Of a stretch of 64,000 nucleotides of DNA, positions 21,544-32,659 are shown piece by piece. The position numbers were made by a program, and so were the translations under genes. The notes beneath the pieces were generated by a model. It did not search any database. It had not been told where the DNA came from and saw nothing but the letters and a program-made list of their open reading frames with translations. The DNA comes from Haplomitrium mnioides. Its lineage: Eukaryota > Marchantiophyta > Haplomitriopsida > Calobryales. Location of the stretch: the NCBI GenBank assembly GCA_049999725.1, contig JBNGIS010005517.1:1-64000 (forward strand), in the 5' to 3' direction. The stretch's first letter is position 1. Every line of letters starts with the position of its first letter.

Positions 21544-21556
21544 AAAAGGGGAGTTA
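21544..21556 (+). promoter_or_regulatory. Polypurine tract of B5
   Basis: AAAAGGGGAGTTA directly before the TG of the 3' LTR. B3 has AAAGGGGGAGTTA at the same place. Confidence 0.8.
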
Positions 21557-24520
21557 TGTCAACTAGTAAAGTGAGGCACTAATGAAAATTTTAAAAATAT
21601 GGAGACAACATTGGAAGATTCCTCTACTTTTTGGTGTTAAGATACTCAAGAGGCATCATAATATCTAGTAACAGTGCTTTGAAGAGAGGGTCATCCCAAC
21701 TATCCATTCCAAAGGACAGAATCGTGACAAAAACAAGAAAGGATAGAACACTCTCCACAGATATTGAGAAGAGACTCGCCAGGATGGTGAGGGTCGAGCA
21801 ATCTTTGGAGAAGAAGAAGATCTAGGTCCAAGTGAGAAAGATTAGGGATATGAATAGAATCAACAACTCAACGTTAGGAGAAAAGAACTAAAAGTAAGGC
21901 GAGGAGCTCCCTTGTTACTCTTGACAATCAGGAAAGCGCCAGGGCTCGATGGCGAGGAGAAGGGAAGGCGCCCTCAGCACAACCAGAATCCAAGGAGTAG
22001 AGGAAGAAGGAAGAATGCGACCACCATCAGAAGGCAGCAACGAGGCTAGGGGTCGAGGGATGCTTTGTTCCATCAGGTGTTGGCGGGCTTCATCGGGGTC
22101 CGAACAGATTTCGGTCTTCAGAGGTCTTCCTTCTATCACACCTCTGTCGGTAGTATCAGGGTGATCAAGGCAACATAGTAGGTTGTATCAGATCGATTCT
22201 CCTCCAATGGAGCAGAGTGGTGAGATTTCCCTTTGGAAGGTGGTGTCCGGATATGTCTTGCATCTTTATCGCGGTTGAGGGCCCAACTCCCCTTCGGAAG
22301 GAAGCATCAGGCAGAAGTTCTATCGGAGAGGTCAAACTTTGAAGTTGACCATTGGACCTTACCTTCTTTGGGCTTGTCTTCTTTGGAGCAGCTCTTCGGG
22401 TCAAACTTCAGACTTTGGAGTCCTAAGTCTGATCCTTCAGTTGGCCGCGGGGGTCCAACTTTCATTTGGAAGACGACGGCGAACGGTGACCATTGGAGAG
22501 GGTCAAAATTTGGAGTTGACCATCTAACCTTACCTCCCTCGGACCTTACCTTACCTTCTTTAGGCTTGTCTTCTTCGGATCAGTTCTTCGGGTCAAACTT
22601 CGGAGTTGGGAGTCCTTAATCTGATCCTTCGGTCAAGCGCGGCGGTCCAACTTCCACTTAGAAGACGGCGGTGGATGGCGCCCATCAAAGAGAGTCAAAC
22701 TTTTGAATTGACCATCTAACCTCACCTCCCTCAGACCTTACCTTACCTGCTTCGAACCAGTTCTGCGGATCAAATCTTTTGGATCTTCATCGACCCTATC
22801 TCTTCGGATCAGTCATTCGAATCTTTATTGACCCTACCTCTTCGGATTAATCATTTGGATCTTCATCGACCTTACTTCTATGGATCATCTCATTTGGATC
22901 TTCATCAACCTTCCTTCTACGAATCATCTCATTTGGATCTTCATCGACCTTCCTTCTGCGGATCATCTCTTTCGAATCTTCATCAACCCTACCTCTCCGG
23001 ATCAGTCATTCAGATCTTAACTGACCTTACTTTTGCGGATCATCTCATTCGGATCTTCATCAACCTTACTTTTGCGGATCATCTCATTCAGATCTTCATG
23101 AACCTTTCTTCTGCAAAAAATTTCATTCGGATCTTCATTGACCTTACCTCTTCAGAGCACCTCTTTTGGAACTACATTGAGGATGTCGCCATTGGATCAA
23201 ACTGGTCTTTGGCATCCCGAAGACATGTGTTGTCGCACCAAGAAACTGTTACCAACAAGAAAAACGGCCAAGAAAGGGTGAAACAAGAAACGCTTGGGGG
23301 GAAATGAGGTGGGGGGTTATAGATTGTCTTGCTTCGAAGGGTGAGGGGTTGATGTGTGGTGGATTATCTTGAACAAGAAATGTAGCAAGGGACCGGAGAG
23401 GGAATTCTAGTGAAGTTTTACTTGAAGTGAGTGAACTCGTACGGGAGGGCTATCAACGGTGGAGGTGGACTAGAGGGGCCCTGAGAATTGCTCGGCAGGG
23501 GGCTTTAGAGGCTCAAGCGATCTAGGTGTACTCATTCTTGAAGGCGGACTTGCATTCAAAGGTCGATTGACACTTGAAACAGAAGGGAATTCTTTAGGTC
23601 TGAAATTTGGGAGAGGTAGCCAATGGGGGATCTTGTTGTCATCTCAACGTTTGTCTGTGCAAGAGCATCAATCCCAAGGATGCTCGGAGGGCACTTCTGG
23701 TTTTAACATTCAAGTGGGACCAAGAGAGGAGTGCCTGCGCACTGTGTGGAAGATCTAGTCGAAGTTCAGGGTGGAGTGGGTTGGCCAACAGTCGAGAGGA
23801 CTATCTTCTTGAGGGGGAAGTTAATCTGACCTCTTCCAATCTTGTGGAAGTAAATTCAAGACCCTCTTGCGATGGAGGTGGGAAAACTATCTCGATGGGG
23901 TGTGTGGGTTGGTTAAAGGTGGGAGTGTTGATTGGCTGTTGGCATTTGGCGATTGCTATTGTAAGACGTAGGTGCATGTGTCATTGAGGTCACCCAAAAT
24001 CGATGGATTGATGAAGAAATGTAGAGCTTGAGTGTTGTAGTAGTTAGATTTGTCTCTTTTTAGATTTCCAGAAATATACTTTGGATTCGGAGTGAACTAG
24101 AATTGTAGCTTGTTATGACCCAAGGAAACACCACATAGAGGGACAGAATTGTAGGCACTATCCCCTTGGTATTGCACATTTTGTACCTTGAGCTCATTTC
24201 GTAAGCAAGAAGTCTTTGTCTATTCCAAGATTCCAGAAATATACTTCGGATTCATAAGCAAGAAGTCTTTCTCAGCTGTAAACTAGTGAGTGGTGAAAAG
24301 TTGTGTTCATGGTGGATGTGTATATAAGTGAGTAGATTAGCTTGTCGGGCTATTGTCGATAAGCTGAAGGTCGGCAAAGTGAAGTTCAGGCTCACTAAGA
24401 CATGAAAATTGTAATTTGGACCTTAGTGCCATCTCATAAAAGAACCTATGACCCCAATTGTCACCCTCTCCTTCCAAAGTGGGACCTTTGAGAGTTAAGC
24501 TGTGAAGGAGGGGAGTGACA
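21557..24520 (+). repeat. 3' LTR of B5, full length
   Basis: Starts TGTCAACTAG, ends GGGAGTGACA, 2964 bp. It matches the 5' LTR apart from the internal deletion in that copy. It holds three diverged repeats with GGTCAAACTTTG (near 22328, 22496 and 22690) and a longer 39-bp minisatellite. Its internal open frames are products of the repeats. Confidence 0.9.
22768..23165 (+). repeat. 39-bp minisatellite, about ten copies
   Basis: Same unit as at 19216-19395, with more copies and substitutions between units. It keeps a long plus-strand frame open (22828-23307) that reads as 13-residue repeats. I do not treat that frame as a gene. Confidence 0.9.
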
Positions 24521-25300
24521 CCAACCTTAGTGAGAGAGGAACCGTCTTAATACATCAGAGAAGAGGTCGAGTTTGTCACAAAGGAGTCCCTTGAGTACGT
24601 ATACCAAGTGGCTAACACCTCACGCAACCTTATGGGTCGATCGACGATGTTGGAACCAAGCAAGTAGGGTGTCTGAAGCAAGGTTAGGCCAAAGAATGCA
24701 ATAGACGACTGGGGAAATTGCACACGCATTATGGTGTGCTGGAGCTGCGGCCAGCTTGGGCATATTGCCACGAGTTGCCCTGAACCCTAGAAGTAGGACG
24801 GGGTAATTCCATCCAAGTTATGTGCCATATGTAAGAAGGAGGGCCACCTCACAATAGCCTGCTCTGTCCCATGTAGAGCACAACTAGGTTGGCTACCTCT
24901 AACTTCAGGAACTACAACCGTTGAGGGGCTTGTCGCCAATGTACAATACATCCTCACGGAGTGGGAACATGCCACTAAGCTACCAAGTCAGGAGGTACCA
25001 GCCGCAGAGGGATGTTGCAGAGTGACAACTAGGGAGGCTCTGAAGTAGAAGGCCCAAAGGCAGGAAAAGAAGGACAACAGTTGGAAAAATAAGGGGCGGA
25101 CCAAAGGATTTGCAACCCAACGCACCAAGACTTCGACTACCAACAAGACCACCCCAAGTTCTTCTACCCTCGACAGGAAGAGAATGTTCGTAGGTACATA
25201 GAGAGGCAGAAGTAGAAGAGGCACAAGAGGTGGCCACACAAACCCTCAAGGACTTGCAGAGGAGGTAGGAAGGCCAAGAGGAGCAAAGATGACCCAAGGC
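24521..25300 (+). pseudogene. gag: Element C Gag, 3' half, decayed
   Basis: Resumes the gag interrupted at 18020. It has YIREEVEF and VYQVANTSRNLMGRSTMLEP, matching the region between knuckles 1 and 2 in B1 and B3. An intact second knuckle follows, CWSCGQLGHIATSC (about 24736-24777), then the third, CAICKKEGHLTIAC (about 24820-24861). Stops lie between the knuckles. The remaining sequence is Lys/Arg/Thr-rich and leads into protease. Confidence 0.8.
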
Positions 25301-25309
25301 AAGGCCACT

Positions 25310-25832
25310 CACATCTTACAACATCGAGCAGGATGTGCGCAGCTGCCCGGTCACGACCAGAGTGGGCCAATTCATGAAGGATAGTCCTTTATACCATCCA
25401 CAGCTACCAGAATTGTTGTTGGGGCCCAAAAGAAGGAGTCGGTTGCCTCAAGTAGGGAACCCGGTTGATGTCATAATGCTATATGAAGATCAAGGTGACC
25501 CCGAGATCGACATCTTGAACATAGGCTACACCTCGACTATGGTGTTAGTGGACATGAGCGCTAATGTGAATATCATGGTGGGGCAGACGACGCACCAACA
25601 GTGGTGCTTTATGAGCAGTTGCTACACCAATAGGAGACCAGTGTGGGTCAGGACTATGATACAGACTAGAGCATTGATGACAGATCGGACAAAGAGACCT
25701 ATGGATGGTCTGAAGACAGCCAAGCCGGTCCTGGAAGTGTTTGTGTACCAACTAGTAGCTCTAGATGACCAAGGGGGGGAATGTATAGAGGAGGAACTAG
25801 CAGATGCAGTGAGCGCTCCTTACCCAAAATAA
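25310..25832 (+). pseudogene. pro: Element C protease, decayed
   Basis: The open stretch 25335-25832 parallels B3 protease: VGQFMKDSPLYHPQLPELLL corresponds to VGQLIKDSPLYRRQLQELLI in B3. The catalytic loop reads VLVDMSANVNIM, where D-G-G-A would be expected, so the active site is damaged. After about residue 85 the match is lost through a frameshift. Confidence 0.75.
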
Positions 25833-26039
25833 TTGAGAAAAGGAGCGCGAGAGGGACAAAGGGCAACCAATGTGCAGGTCGATCGCCTAGCTGAATTAGC
25901 ATCTCTCAACCCCGAGTAGTACTAGGCAATGGAGGTTGTGCATGGGAAGATCCTCCAATAGGGGGGTTGACCTTAACACCAAGGAAGAGAAGGCCTTAAC
26001 ATAGGTGTTGAGCAATGACCAAGATGTATTTGCCTAGAA

Positions 26040-27480
26040 TCGCTTCGACTTTTAGGGAGTACGAGAGGAGTTCGAAGAACATCCCATCGACCTAGAACCT
26101 ATGGCAACACTAGTGAGGCAGAAACTGTATCAAATGAATCCCAAGCTATCTCTAATGGTCAAGGAGGAGGTGGAGAGATTTCTAGAGGATGGGTTCATTT
26201 ACCTAGGACTCAATGGCAACAAGGTGTCCCTAGTAGTCATTGTATTCAGAAAACCAAGACTTGATAAGAAGTCGAAGATTAGAGTTTGCCAAGATTATCA
26301 AAGGCTTAACTAGGCAACAAAGAAGAACCACTAACCCATGCCCTTCACAGATGGAGTGATGAACCTGGTGGCTAGACAAGAGCTGTACAACTTCATGGAC
26401 AAGTACTCATGATATAATCAAGTGTGGATTTGCCAAGATGACCAACTCAAGACCGAGCTCACAACTAAATGGGAGGTGTTTGCCTTTCGACGGATGCTAT
26501 TTGGGTTATGCAATACCCTTGAGACTCTCTAGAGACTCATGATGAACCTCTTCCATGACTACCTATAGAAATTCTTGGAGATCTTCAAAAAAAATAAAGA
26601 GACCACGCAAAAAACCTCCGCCTAACCTTCCAACAATGCAAGGACATTGGGCTGAAATTCCACCCTAGCAAGTGTTTCTTTGTAGTCAAGGAGGGCATGC
26701 TATTGGGACATAAGGCATCCTCAAGAGGGATCAAAGTGGATCAAGACAAAGTCAGAGCTTGGTCCGAGTGCCCTTCCCCAACAACATGAAAGAGGTACAA
26801 GGTTTCATGGGCTACGATGGGTGTTATGGATGGTTTATCCCTCAATTTGCACTCGTTTCCTAGCCCGTAATAGAGATGATGAAGAAGAGCAGTAGTCTCT
26901 AGCCCACAACAGCACGATTAGCTAGCTTTCTAGAGCTCAAGAGACTCATGGTGTGTGCTCCAGTATTACTACCACCTGACTGGACTAGGGTGTTCCATGT
27001 TATGGTGGACATTTTAAGATTCTGCATGGGGTTAGTGTTGAGTCAACTGGATGAGCCAGGGAGGGATCATCCCATCTACTATGCCAGTCGACTCCTGACA
27101 ACTACAAAAAGGAACTACTCAGCTACTGAAGTGAGGTGTTGGGCATCATCTACTCCTTGAAAAAGTTCAAGCATGACTTGTTGCATTATAAGGCAACTTT
27201 TCACATCGACCATGATGCCATTCAATACATGGTCAACAAGGCAAATCTCATAAGGAGGATAGCAAGGTGGATGATGATGCTACAAGAGTTTGACTATGGG
27301 ATCAAGGTACGACTAGGAAGGTAGCATGGCAATGCAAATTTCTCCTCTCGTCATGTAAAGGTAGAAGGTGGCCAAGCCATGGATGAAACCTTCCTTGACT
27401 AAGCATTGTTCCACATAAAGGAGAGGTGACCTATAGATTATGAAGAGATCGTCCAATTCCTCCTCACTAGGTGAATTTCA
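26040..27480 (+). pseudogene. pol: Element C RT and RNase H, decayed and truncated
   Basis: Recognisable pieces run in order: MNPKLSLMVKEEVERFLEDG and VCQDYQRLN (26134-26310), PFTDGVMNLVARQELYNFMD, FRRMLFGLCNT, and a damaged polymerase box at about 26583-26600 with the Asp codons replaced. Next come FMGYDGCYGWFIPQFALVS and RNase H at 26948-27324 with VDILRFCMGLVLSQLDEPGR, YSATE and FHIDHDAIQYMVNKANLIRR. RNase H keeps Asp in IDHDAI, unlike B3 and B4. Matches end with YEEIVQFLLT at about 27470. Integrase is absent. There are many stops and at least four frameshifts. Confidence 0.8.
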
Positions 27481-28139
27481 TCCTCAAAGGTAGAGGACCT
27501 TGGAAAGGAAATGTAATAAAATAAAAATTTATTTTAAAAAGTCTAGTTAGCTAGGAGTAAAGGGAAAAAATGGGCATCAAGGGTCAGCAACAAACGGGGA
27601 TGGTGATGATTGCGCAAGCGACCAATGATAATGGTGAGATAGATAGCTGCATAGGAAAGAACAAAGGAGGCATGGACGATGCAGAGGTCGAGCGACGATG
27701 GAGACAATCGCGCCATTCGCCAAAGCAACAATGGTTGACGTTTCGGACAAGAAACCAAAAGCCAAAGAAAAAAACCAAGCAAAAATGAGGGAGCACACGT
27801 GGAGTTGGGTGCTTTTGCCTTCTACCTCAATGTTTTCTTTTTCTTTTGTTTTTCTTCTTTCCTTCTTGGTTGAGTTTGCCGGTTCTTTCCTTCCCTCCAT
27901 TCTCTCGTTTTCTTTCTCCTTTCTCTTTTCTGCCTTCCTTCCTCAATCCTCTTGGGGCTACCTTCTTTTTTCCCTCCTTCCTTCCCCGATCCCTTTTTTC
28001 CCGGTGCCTTTCTTTTTTTTTCCTCCTTCCATCTCTTTCCCTTGCTTCTTTATTTCTTCCTCTCATCGTATCTGCTTCCTCTTTTCTTTTCATTTCTTTT
28101 CTTGTTCGAATAAGACTACCTTAGGGATGGATTCCCTAG
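27481..28139 (+). other. Non-coding stretch with a long pyrimidine-rich tract
   Basis: Nothing recognisable at 27481-27815. From about 27820 to 28120 the plus strand is almost only T and C, with TTTCTTTT and CCTTCCTTCC runs. The open frames here (for example 27698-28147) are low-complexity products of that bias. It precedes the right C repeat. Confidence 0.7.
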
Positions 28140-30620
28140 ATGTCTAATGCAAAAATAAGGGGAAACCAAGAAATAGAGGAAAAGCACTTCATTGAAAAAT
28201 ACACAAGCAGAAACAAGAGGGGCGTATGAGCGGAGTAGTGGGCCAAGTCAGAGAAATCACCACCGAGGACAACATCATGAGCTCAAACAAGAGAGGGAAG
28301 AATAGGAAGTGATGAATCGAGTTGACTGCACTACCCAATGAAGGTCCTGCACAAGCATAGCCCAAGACAAAGGTAAGTCGAGAGTGACAAGAGAAAAGAA
28401 TGCCAGAGTAAAGAAAGGGGATTGATCATGCAAGCAGGCCAGAGGTAAAACTTGTCACTCCAATCACCCCTACTTGGATCAACTAGTAGCATGAAAAATA
28501 GACAAGCTCAAACCCAAAAACGGCTCTTAGCAAATGAAGCTTATCAAGGTCACTGAGTGTCTAATCCTGCCAAGGAGCAACCAAAAGATGCCATTAAAAT
28601 TGCAAGTAGAATCAAACAAGGGGAAAAGGTTGTAATTGGACCTGCAACCACGTGAAGCAAGGAAGTGAATCAAGCAACCCAACAAACCTTTAGAGCTTAG
28701 GAGCTACCATTGAAGGGGAAACAAGGGAGTCACACAATTCAATAGGCCCAAATCTGCAATGAGGATCACTGGAAAGGCCATGCCACCCAAGGTGGAGTCG
28801 AGGAGGACAATGGGCCTAGCTCAAGCTGGATCAAGTCGTGAATAGTAAGAGCATCGACCAAATGTCTCCTTGAACAAAGGGAATGAATCCACATGAACAT
28901 TGAAGAACTTTTGCCAGGATATGTAGGCGTCAAGACCAGGATAGAAACAGGTTGATGCAAAGGCACAGGTAAACCCCAAGAAAGAGTAACATGGCAAGCT
29001 AGAGAGTGCTCATGAGAGCCAAGAACAGCCTGAAACAACACAAATAGGAGGGGGGCTACTTATTTTGTGAATAATTGTAGAGAAAGAAAACCAAATGAGA
29101 GGAAGGAGACTCTCTGAACCAACCAGACTGGTGAATCTACAAGCAGATGGCTCGGCTTGGCAAAATGACAGAACCAAACATCCCACTCCAGCAGAGCACC
29201 ATGGGCAAGCGGACACTCAAAAAACATGAAGGGTTGGTCAAGGGTTCCTCAAACCTCCGTGAGCTAATTTTCGAAAGAAGGAATGCACGAGCCATGGAAG
29301 GAGAGTGATAAGTCGACAACTGCAAGAACCCAACTTGGCCAACAATCAGAAATAGGAGCAACTGCTAAATCATAAGAACACCACGATGCCATCGAAGCAT
29401 AGAAGAGCTGCCTTGAACTAAAAGCGCCACGGCACCACTACCAAAGAGTAGGTAATAAAAAGGAAAGAAACGAGGAAGAAAAAGAAAAATGCAAACAAGG
29501 AGAGACAGAAGGAAATATTAGGCGGGCACCTTCACATGCACAGCGGAGCAACAAGAGTCAAGTAGACGCCTGAGGTAGCGGCGAGCACACCTCCGAGAAA
29601 ACGAGCTTCAGTGGAGGAGGGGAATGAGCAGAGGGTGGGCCCATGAGAGCTTGAAAACCTCTTGGGAAACGGGGTAGACACTAAGTTGATCGACTGTTTG
29701 ATTTAGCGGAGGGTCTTTTCCTTCCTTGAACACGAACCTTGCAACATGGACATAGGGATGCAAAGCACGAAATTGAAAGTGCTGCACCTCGCTTGCAGGT
29801 CAGATCATTTGAAGCACCTCTCAATCACACTTCCACCCTACAAAGGATCATCAACTAAAAAGGAAACAAACTCAAGCCCAAAAACAAGAAACTCCAAGCC
29901 AAAAAACAACCTTCATGGCTAAAGCACTACCGTCAGTCATGAACTAAGTGAATTATAGGAGGTGAAAGAGATTATACTACATGGGAACTTAAACAAAGAA
30001 TGAGTGGGAAGTTGCAACATGACAAGGGGTCGGTTCACTACATTACAACGCCATGCAGACGACAAAGGAGGCTAGTAAATGGGAAATTCAAATAGAGGGT
30101 AGTTGATTGGAGGCCCAATACAATTGCAACAAAGGGGAGGTTGGGATTCAATTCCTCTGCAGAAATTCATGAGCTGGAATGGATAATATTTCTGAGTACC
30201 TCGCTGGAGATGGCAGAGGAGGTTAGCTGAAGGTCAGAAAATTTAAAATTGAGCCATTTTGGCTACGTTTAGGTCACTTACTTGCTGACACTTGAATTTT
30301 GGCACTAGGGGCAAGGAGGCATAGGTAGAAGGGAGGCTTATTGCTGGGGGATTTGTTTAGAGGTAGAGAGGAGGTTCTCGAGCCCAAGGGGTTGAGGTGA
30401 GTATTCAGGAGAAACTGTGGGGTGCATCAAAGTAGGGGACTTGGACCGATGAGGTGGACACAGTGAGAGGAGAAGCCTCTACAAAAGGTGGACTCACCTA
30501 TGCAATAGTGAGAAACATGATGCTCGCTGCACTTCTTTTGATTTTTGAATTCACAAGTCAACAAAGGTGGACTATTCTTGAATCAAGACCTTCCAAGGAG
30601 CACGAATGGAGTTCAAATTT
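28140..30620 (+). repeat. Right long direct repeat of C (candidate 3' LTR)
   Basis: About 2.48 kb aligned to 12831-16355 without the solo D LTR. The start is preceded by a purine-rich AAAAATAAGGGGAAA near 28149, which could be a polypurine tract, but then the start of homology is not a clean TG. Homology ends near GACCTTCCAAGGAGCA (about 30600). It contains no supported gene. Confidence 0.6.
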
Positions 30621-30666
30621 TGATTCTCTCCATGTCCATTTGATCTCTGTCTCTTAGCCCTGAATA

Positions 30667-30692
30667 CCCCCCCCCCCCCCCCCCCCCCCCCC
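30667..30692 (+). repeat. Poly-C run, 26 bases
   Basis: An uninterrupted run of C between the right C repeat and the old flanking DNA. It may be real or an assembly or sequencing artefact. Confidence 0.9.
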
Positions 30693-32049
30693 TCCAAGAT
30701 TGCTCCATCTTTAGCCTCAAGGCAAGTTTCTTCCTAATGTCTTTGGAGAGCCTCCTATCCTCCCATCATCCCACTGCTGATTTCTTCATTCGGATGTCCT
30801 TCTAAATGAGTAGTCAAATGCTCCCTATCTTGAATACTCCAATATCTCTAGAATACCTTCACACCAAAAAATAAAGAAATGCCTTAGTGATGGCTCTAAA
30901 CTCACAAAATTTTCCTTAGTGTTGTAAATCACCGACTCACATGTGTGTTGATGTGAAGTGTAGTGTAATCTCTTGCAAGTTACTTTCAAAGTAAAGAACA
31001 TGGTCCAAATTTGTTGTTGAATCAAAATAGCATTGCAATTAGATAGAGAGCATGCATGATGTCAAATTTTCCATTTATCTCAGCCAATCATTGATTTCGG
31101 TTAGAAGGGAGAAAATTTCTCAAGATAGAAGGAAGTAACAAATTGCTACTTGCAAAGAAACAACCAAGAAATTTTTGTTGCAAACATGAGTATCATAGAG
31201 TTAAGTATCATTCTTGGTATTGAAACACTGTTAAGTATTGTTGCCATTGAAGTCCAATTAAATGAAGTACATAAGACCTAGAAATCATAGGCTTAAGTGT
31301 CGAGTGAAGTAGAAAGCTTATCATAAGAATCAAGACAAAAGTTGAGGATAAAGGGGAGTCCACATCAACATAAAATCAAGATCAAAAGTTGAGAATAAAA
31401 GGAAGTCAAACATCGACTCAGTGAAGGATAATTCGACTTTTTTGGATATGTGCCATTGCTAATGAGGTTTTTGTGCCTCTACTAAAAAGGCAATCAACAA
31501 AAATATGCACGTTCATCCAAAGATTTAATCCAAAGAGACCAAAGAGAATATAGAGATGAATATACCCAATATAAGTTCTTTTTAACAAGAAATTTGAGAT
31601 GTGACAACTTTGAGAAGTTTCTAAAGTCATTGAAACAATATATAAGAAATTTGATTATGAAGAAATTGGGAAAAGAGGTTCATGAACGATACCAAGAAGA
31701 GAAGTTAATAAAGATCAATGTTGAGTTTGACAATTAGTTTGTAAGTGCTCACAAATGTCAACATCAATTTTCTAATCCTCAAGTTGAAATTCCAAAGGAG
31801 TGTATTTGAGTCAAAAATATGATTGCTACAAAACTAAATTGGCCTATGCTAAAAGAAGAAATATTTTTTTTTTGGATAAGCAAAGTTTTTTTTGGAGTCT
31901 TATAGTAGTATTTTGAGAAATTTATGTGTTACCAAGGAGTTAATTCAACCGTTGAGATATTACAAAAATTTCTTGCCACTAGAAGTTTTACTTGCAGAGA
32001 TCATAGACTATAGCCAACTCGAGGAGTTAATTGATGTTAGTTGTGTAAT
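30693..32049. other. Old AT-rich DNA without a supported gene
   Basis: No long frame and no recognisable domain. Short Lys-rich plus-strand readings such as KLGKEVHERYQEEKLIKINV (about 31660-31720) suggest eroded coding sequence of unknown type. Confidence 0.5.
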
Positions 32050-32265
32050 TAAAAAATGCCTCAACAAGATCTTATATTAGAATTGGAGTCAAGAGATTGT
32101 TACAAGATTAAGTATAATGGATCAGAGAGCATTGATGGAGTCCAAAAGAGTAGCCAAAAAAATGCCTCAACAAGATCTTATATTAGAATTGGAGCCAAGA
32201 GATTGTTGCAAGATTAAGTATAAAGGATTAGAGAGCATTGATGGAGTCTAAAAGAGTTGCCAAAA
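32050..32265 (+). repeat. 106-bp tandem duplication
   Basis: Two adjacent units share AATGCCTCAACAAGATCTTA, then TTAGAATTGGAG and AAGAGATTGTT in register, with a few substitutions. The repeat unit starts ATGCCTC at 32056 and again at 32162. Confidence 0.9.
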
Positions 32266-32659
32266 TCTAGTAAGTGATCCTCCAATCTCAATGCAATTCC
32301 ACTTAAATGCAATGATGAGTTTGTGGCTACAATTACCTTGATAATTGAAGTTTTGATGTTTAATGGCTATTTTGTTCTCATTTTCTAGAGTTGATTGACT
32401 CTTATAGTGCAAAATTATATGTAGAAGAGTTGATCTTCCCAAGCCAATAAATCAATCATTATATGAGAAGAGCTCGAAGATGTCAAATGTGGATTGATCT
32501 AGTAGTCACAAGACTTGCCCAAGAGATTGAAGATAGTGAGTTCCTTGAGAAGTTAATTTATTTATGTCCAAAACTGAATTTGAATGAGAGATAAGTAAAT
32601 ATACAAGGTCAGAATCTATTTCTAGGTGACTATGGGAAAACACTACATCTACAAGTAAG

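Larger units (their letters stand above)
18021..24520 (+). mobile_element. Family B copy B5: gag-only, non-autonomous, inserted in C gag
   Basis: It has unequal LTRs (1460 and 2964 bp) flanking a 2.1-kb interior with gag remnants and an acidic open frame but no protease, RT, RNase H or integrase. The flanking pentamers CTAGC (18016-18020) and CCAAC (24521-24525) differ by two transitions, as expected for a decayed target duplication. Joining the flanks restores the C gag reading. Mobilisation would have needed enzymes from another copy. Confidence 0.85.
12831..30620 (+). mobile_element. Element C: old Athila/Tat-like gypsy element, split by B5
   Basis: Gag (17008-18020 and 24521-25300), protease (about 25310-25830), RT and RNase H (26040-27480) run in one direction, flanked by long direct repeats at 12831-16355 and 28140-30620. 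Proteins are related to family B but clearly diverged and far more decayed. B5 separates the two gag halves. I infer that the flanking repeats are its LTRs because they bracket the coding region in the same orientation, but no clean TG...CA ends or target duplication could be shown. Integrase is missing. Confidence 0.55.

Noticed and set aside
22828-23307. A 159-codon frame with 13-residue repeats
   Set aside because: It is created by the 39-bp minisatellite inside a B LTR. The repeat length is a multiple of three, so frames stay open without selection.
27698-28147. A 149-codon open frame rich in Phe, Ser and Leu
   Set aside because: It is read through the pyrimidine-rich tract, where T/C bias suppresses stops. 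There is no domain, and the minus strand is open for the same reason.
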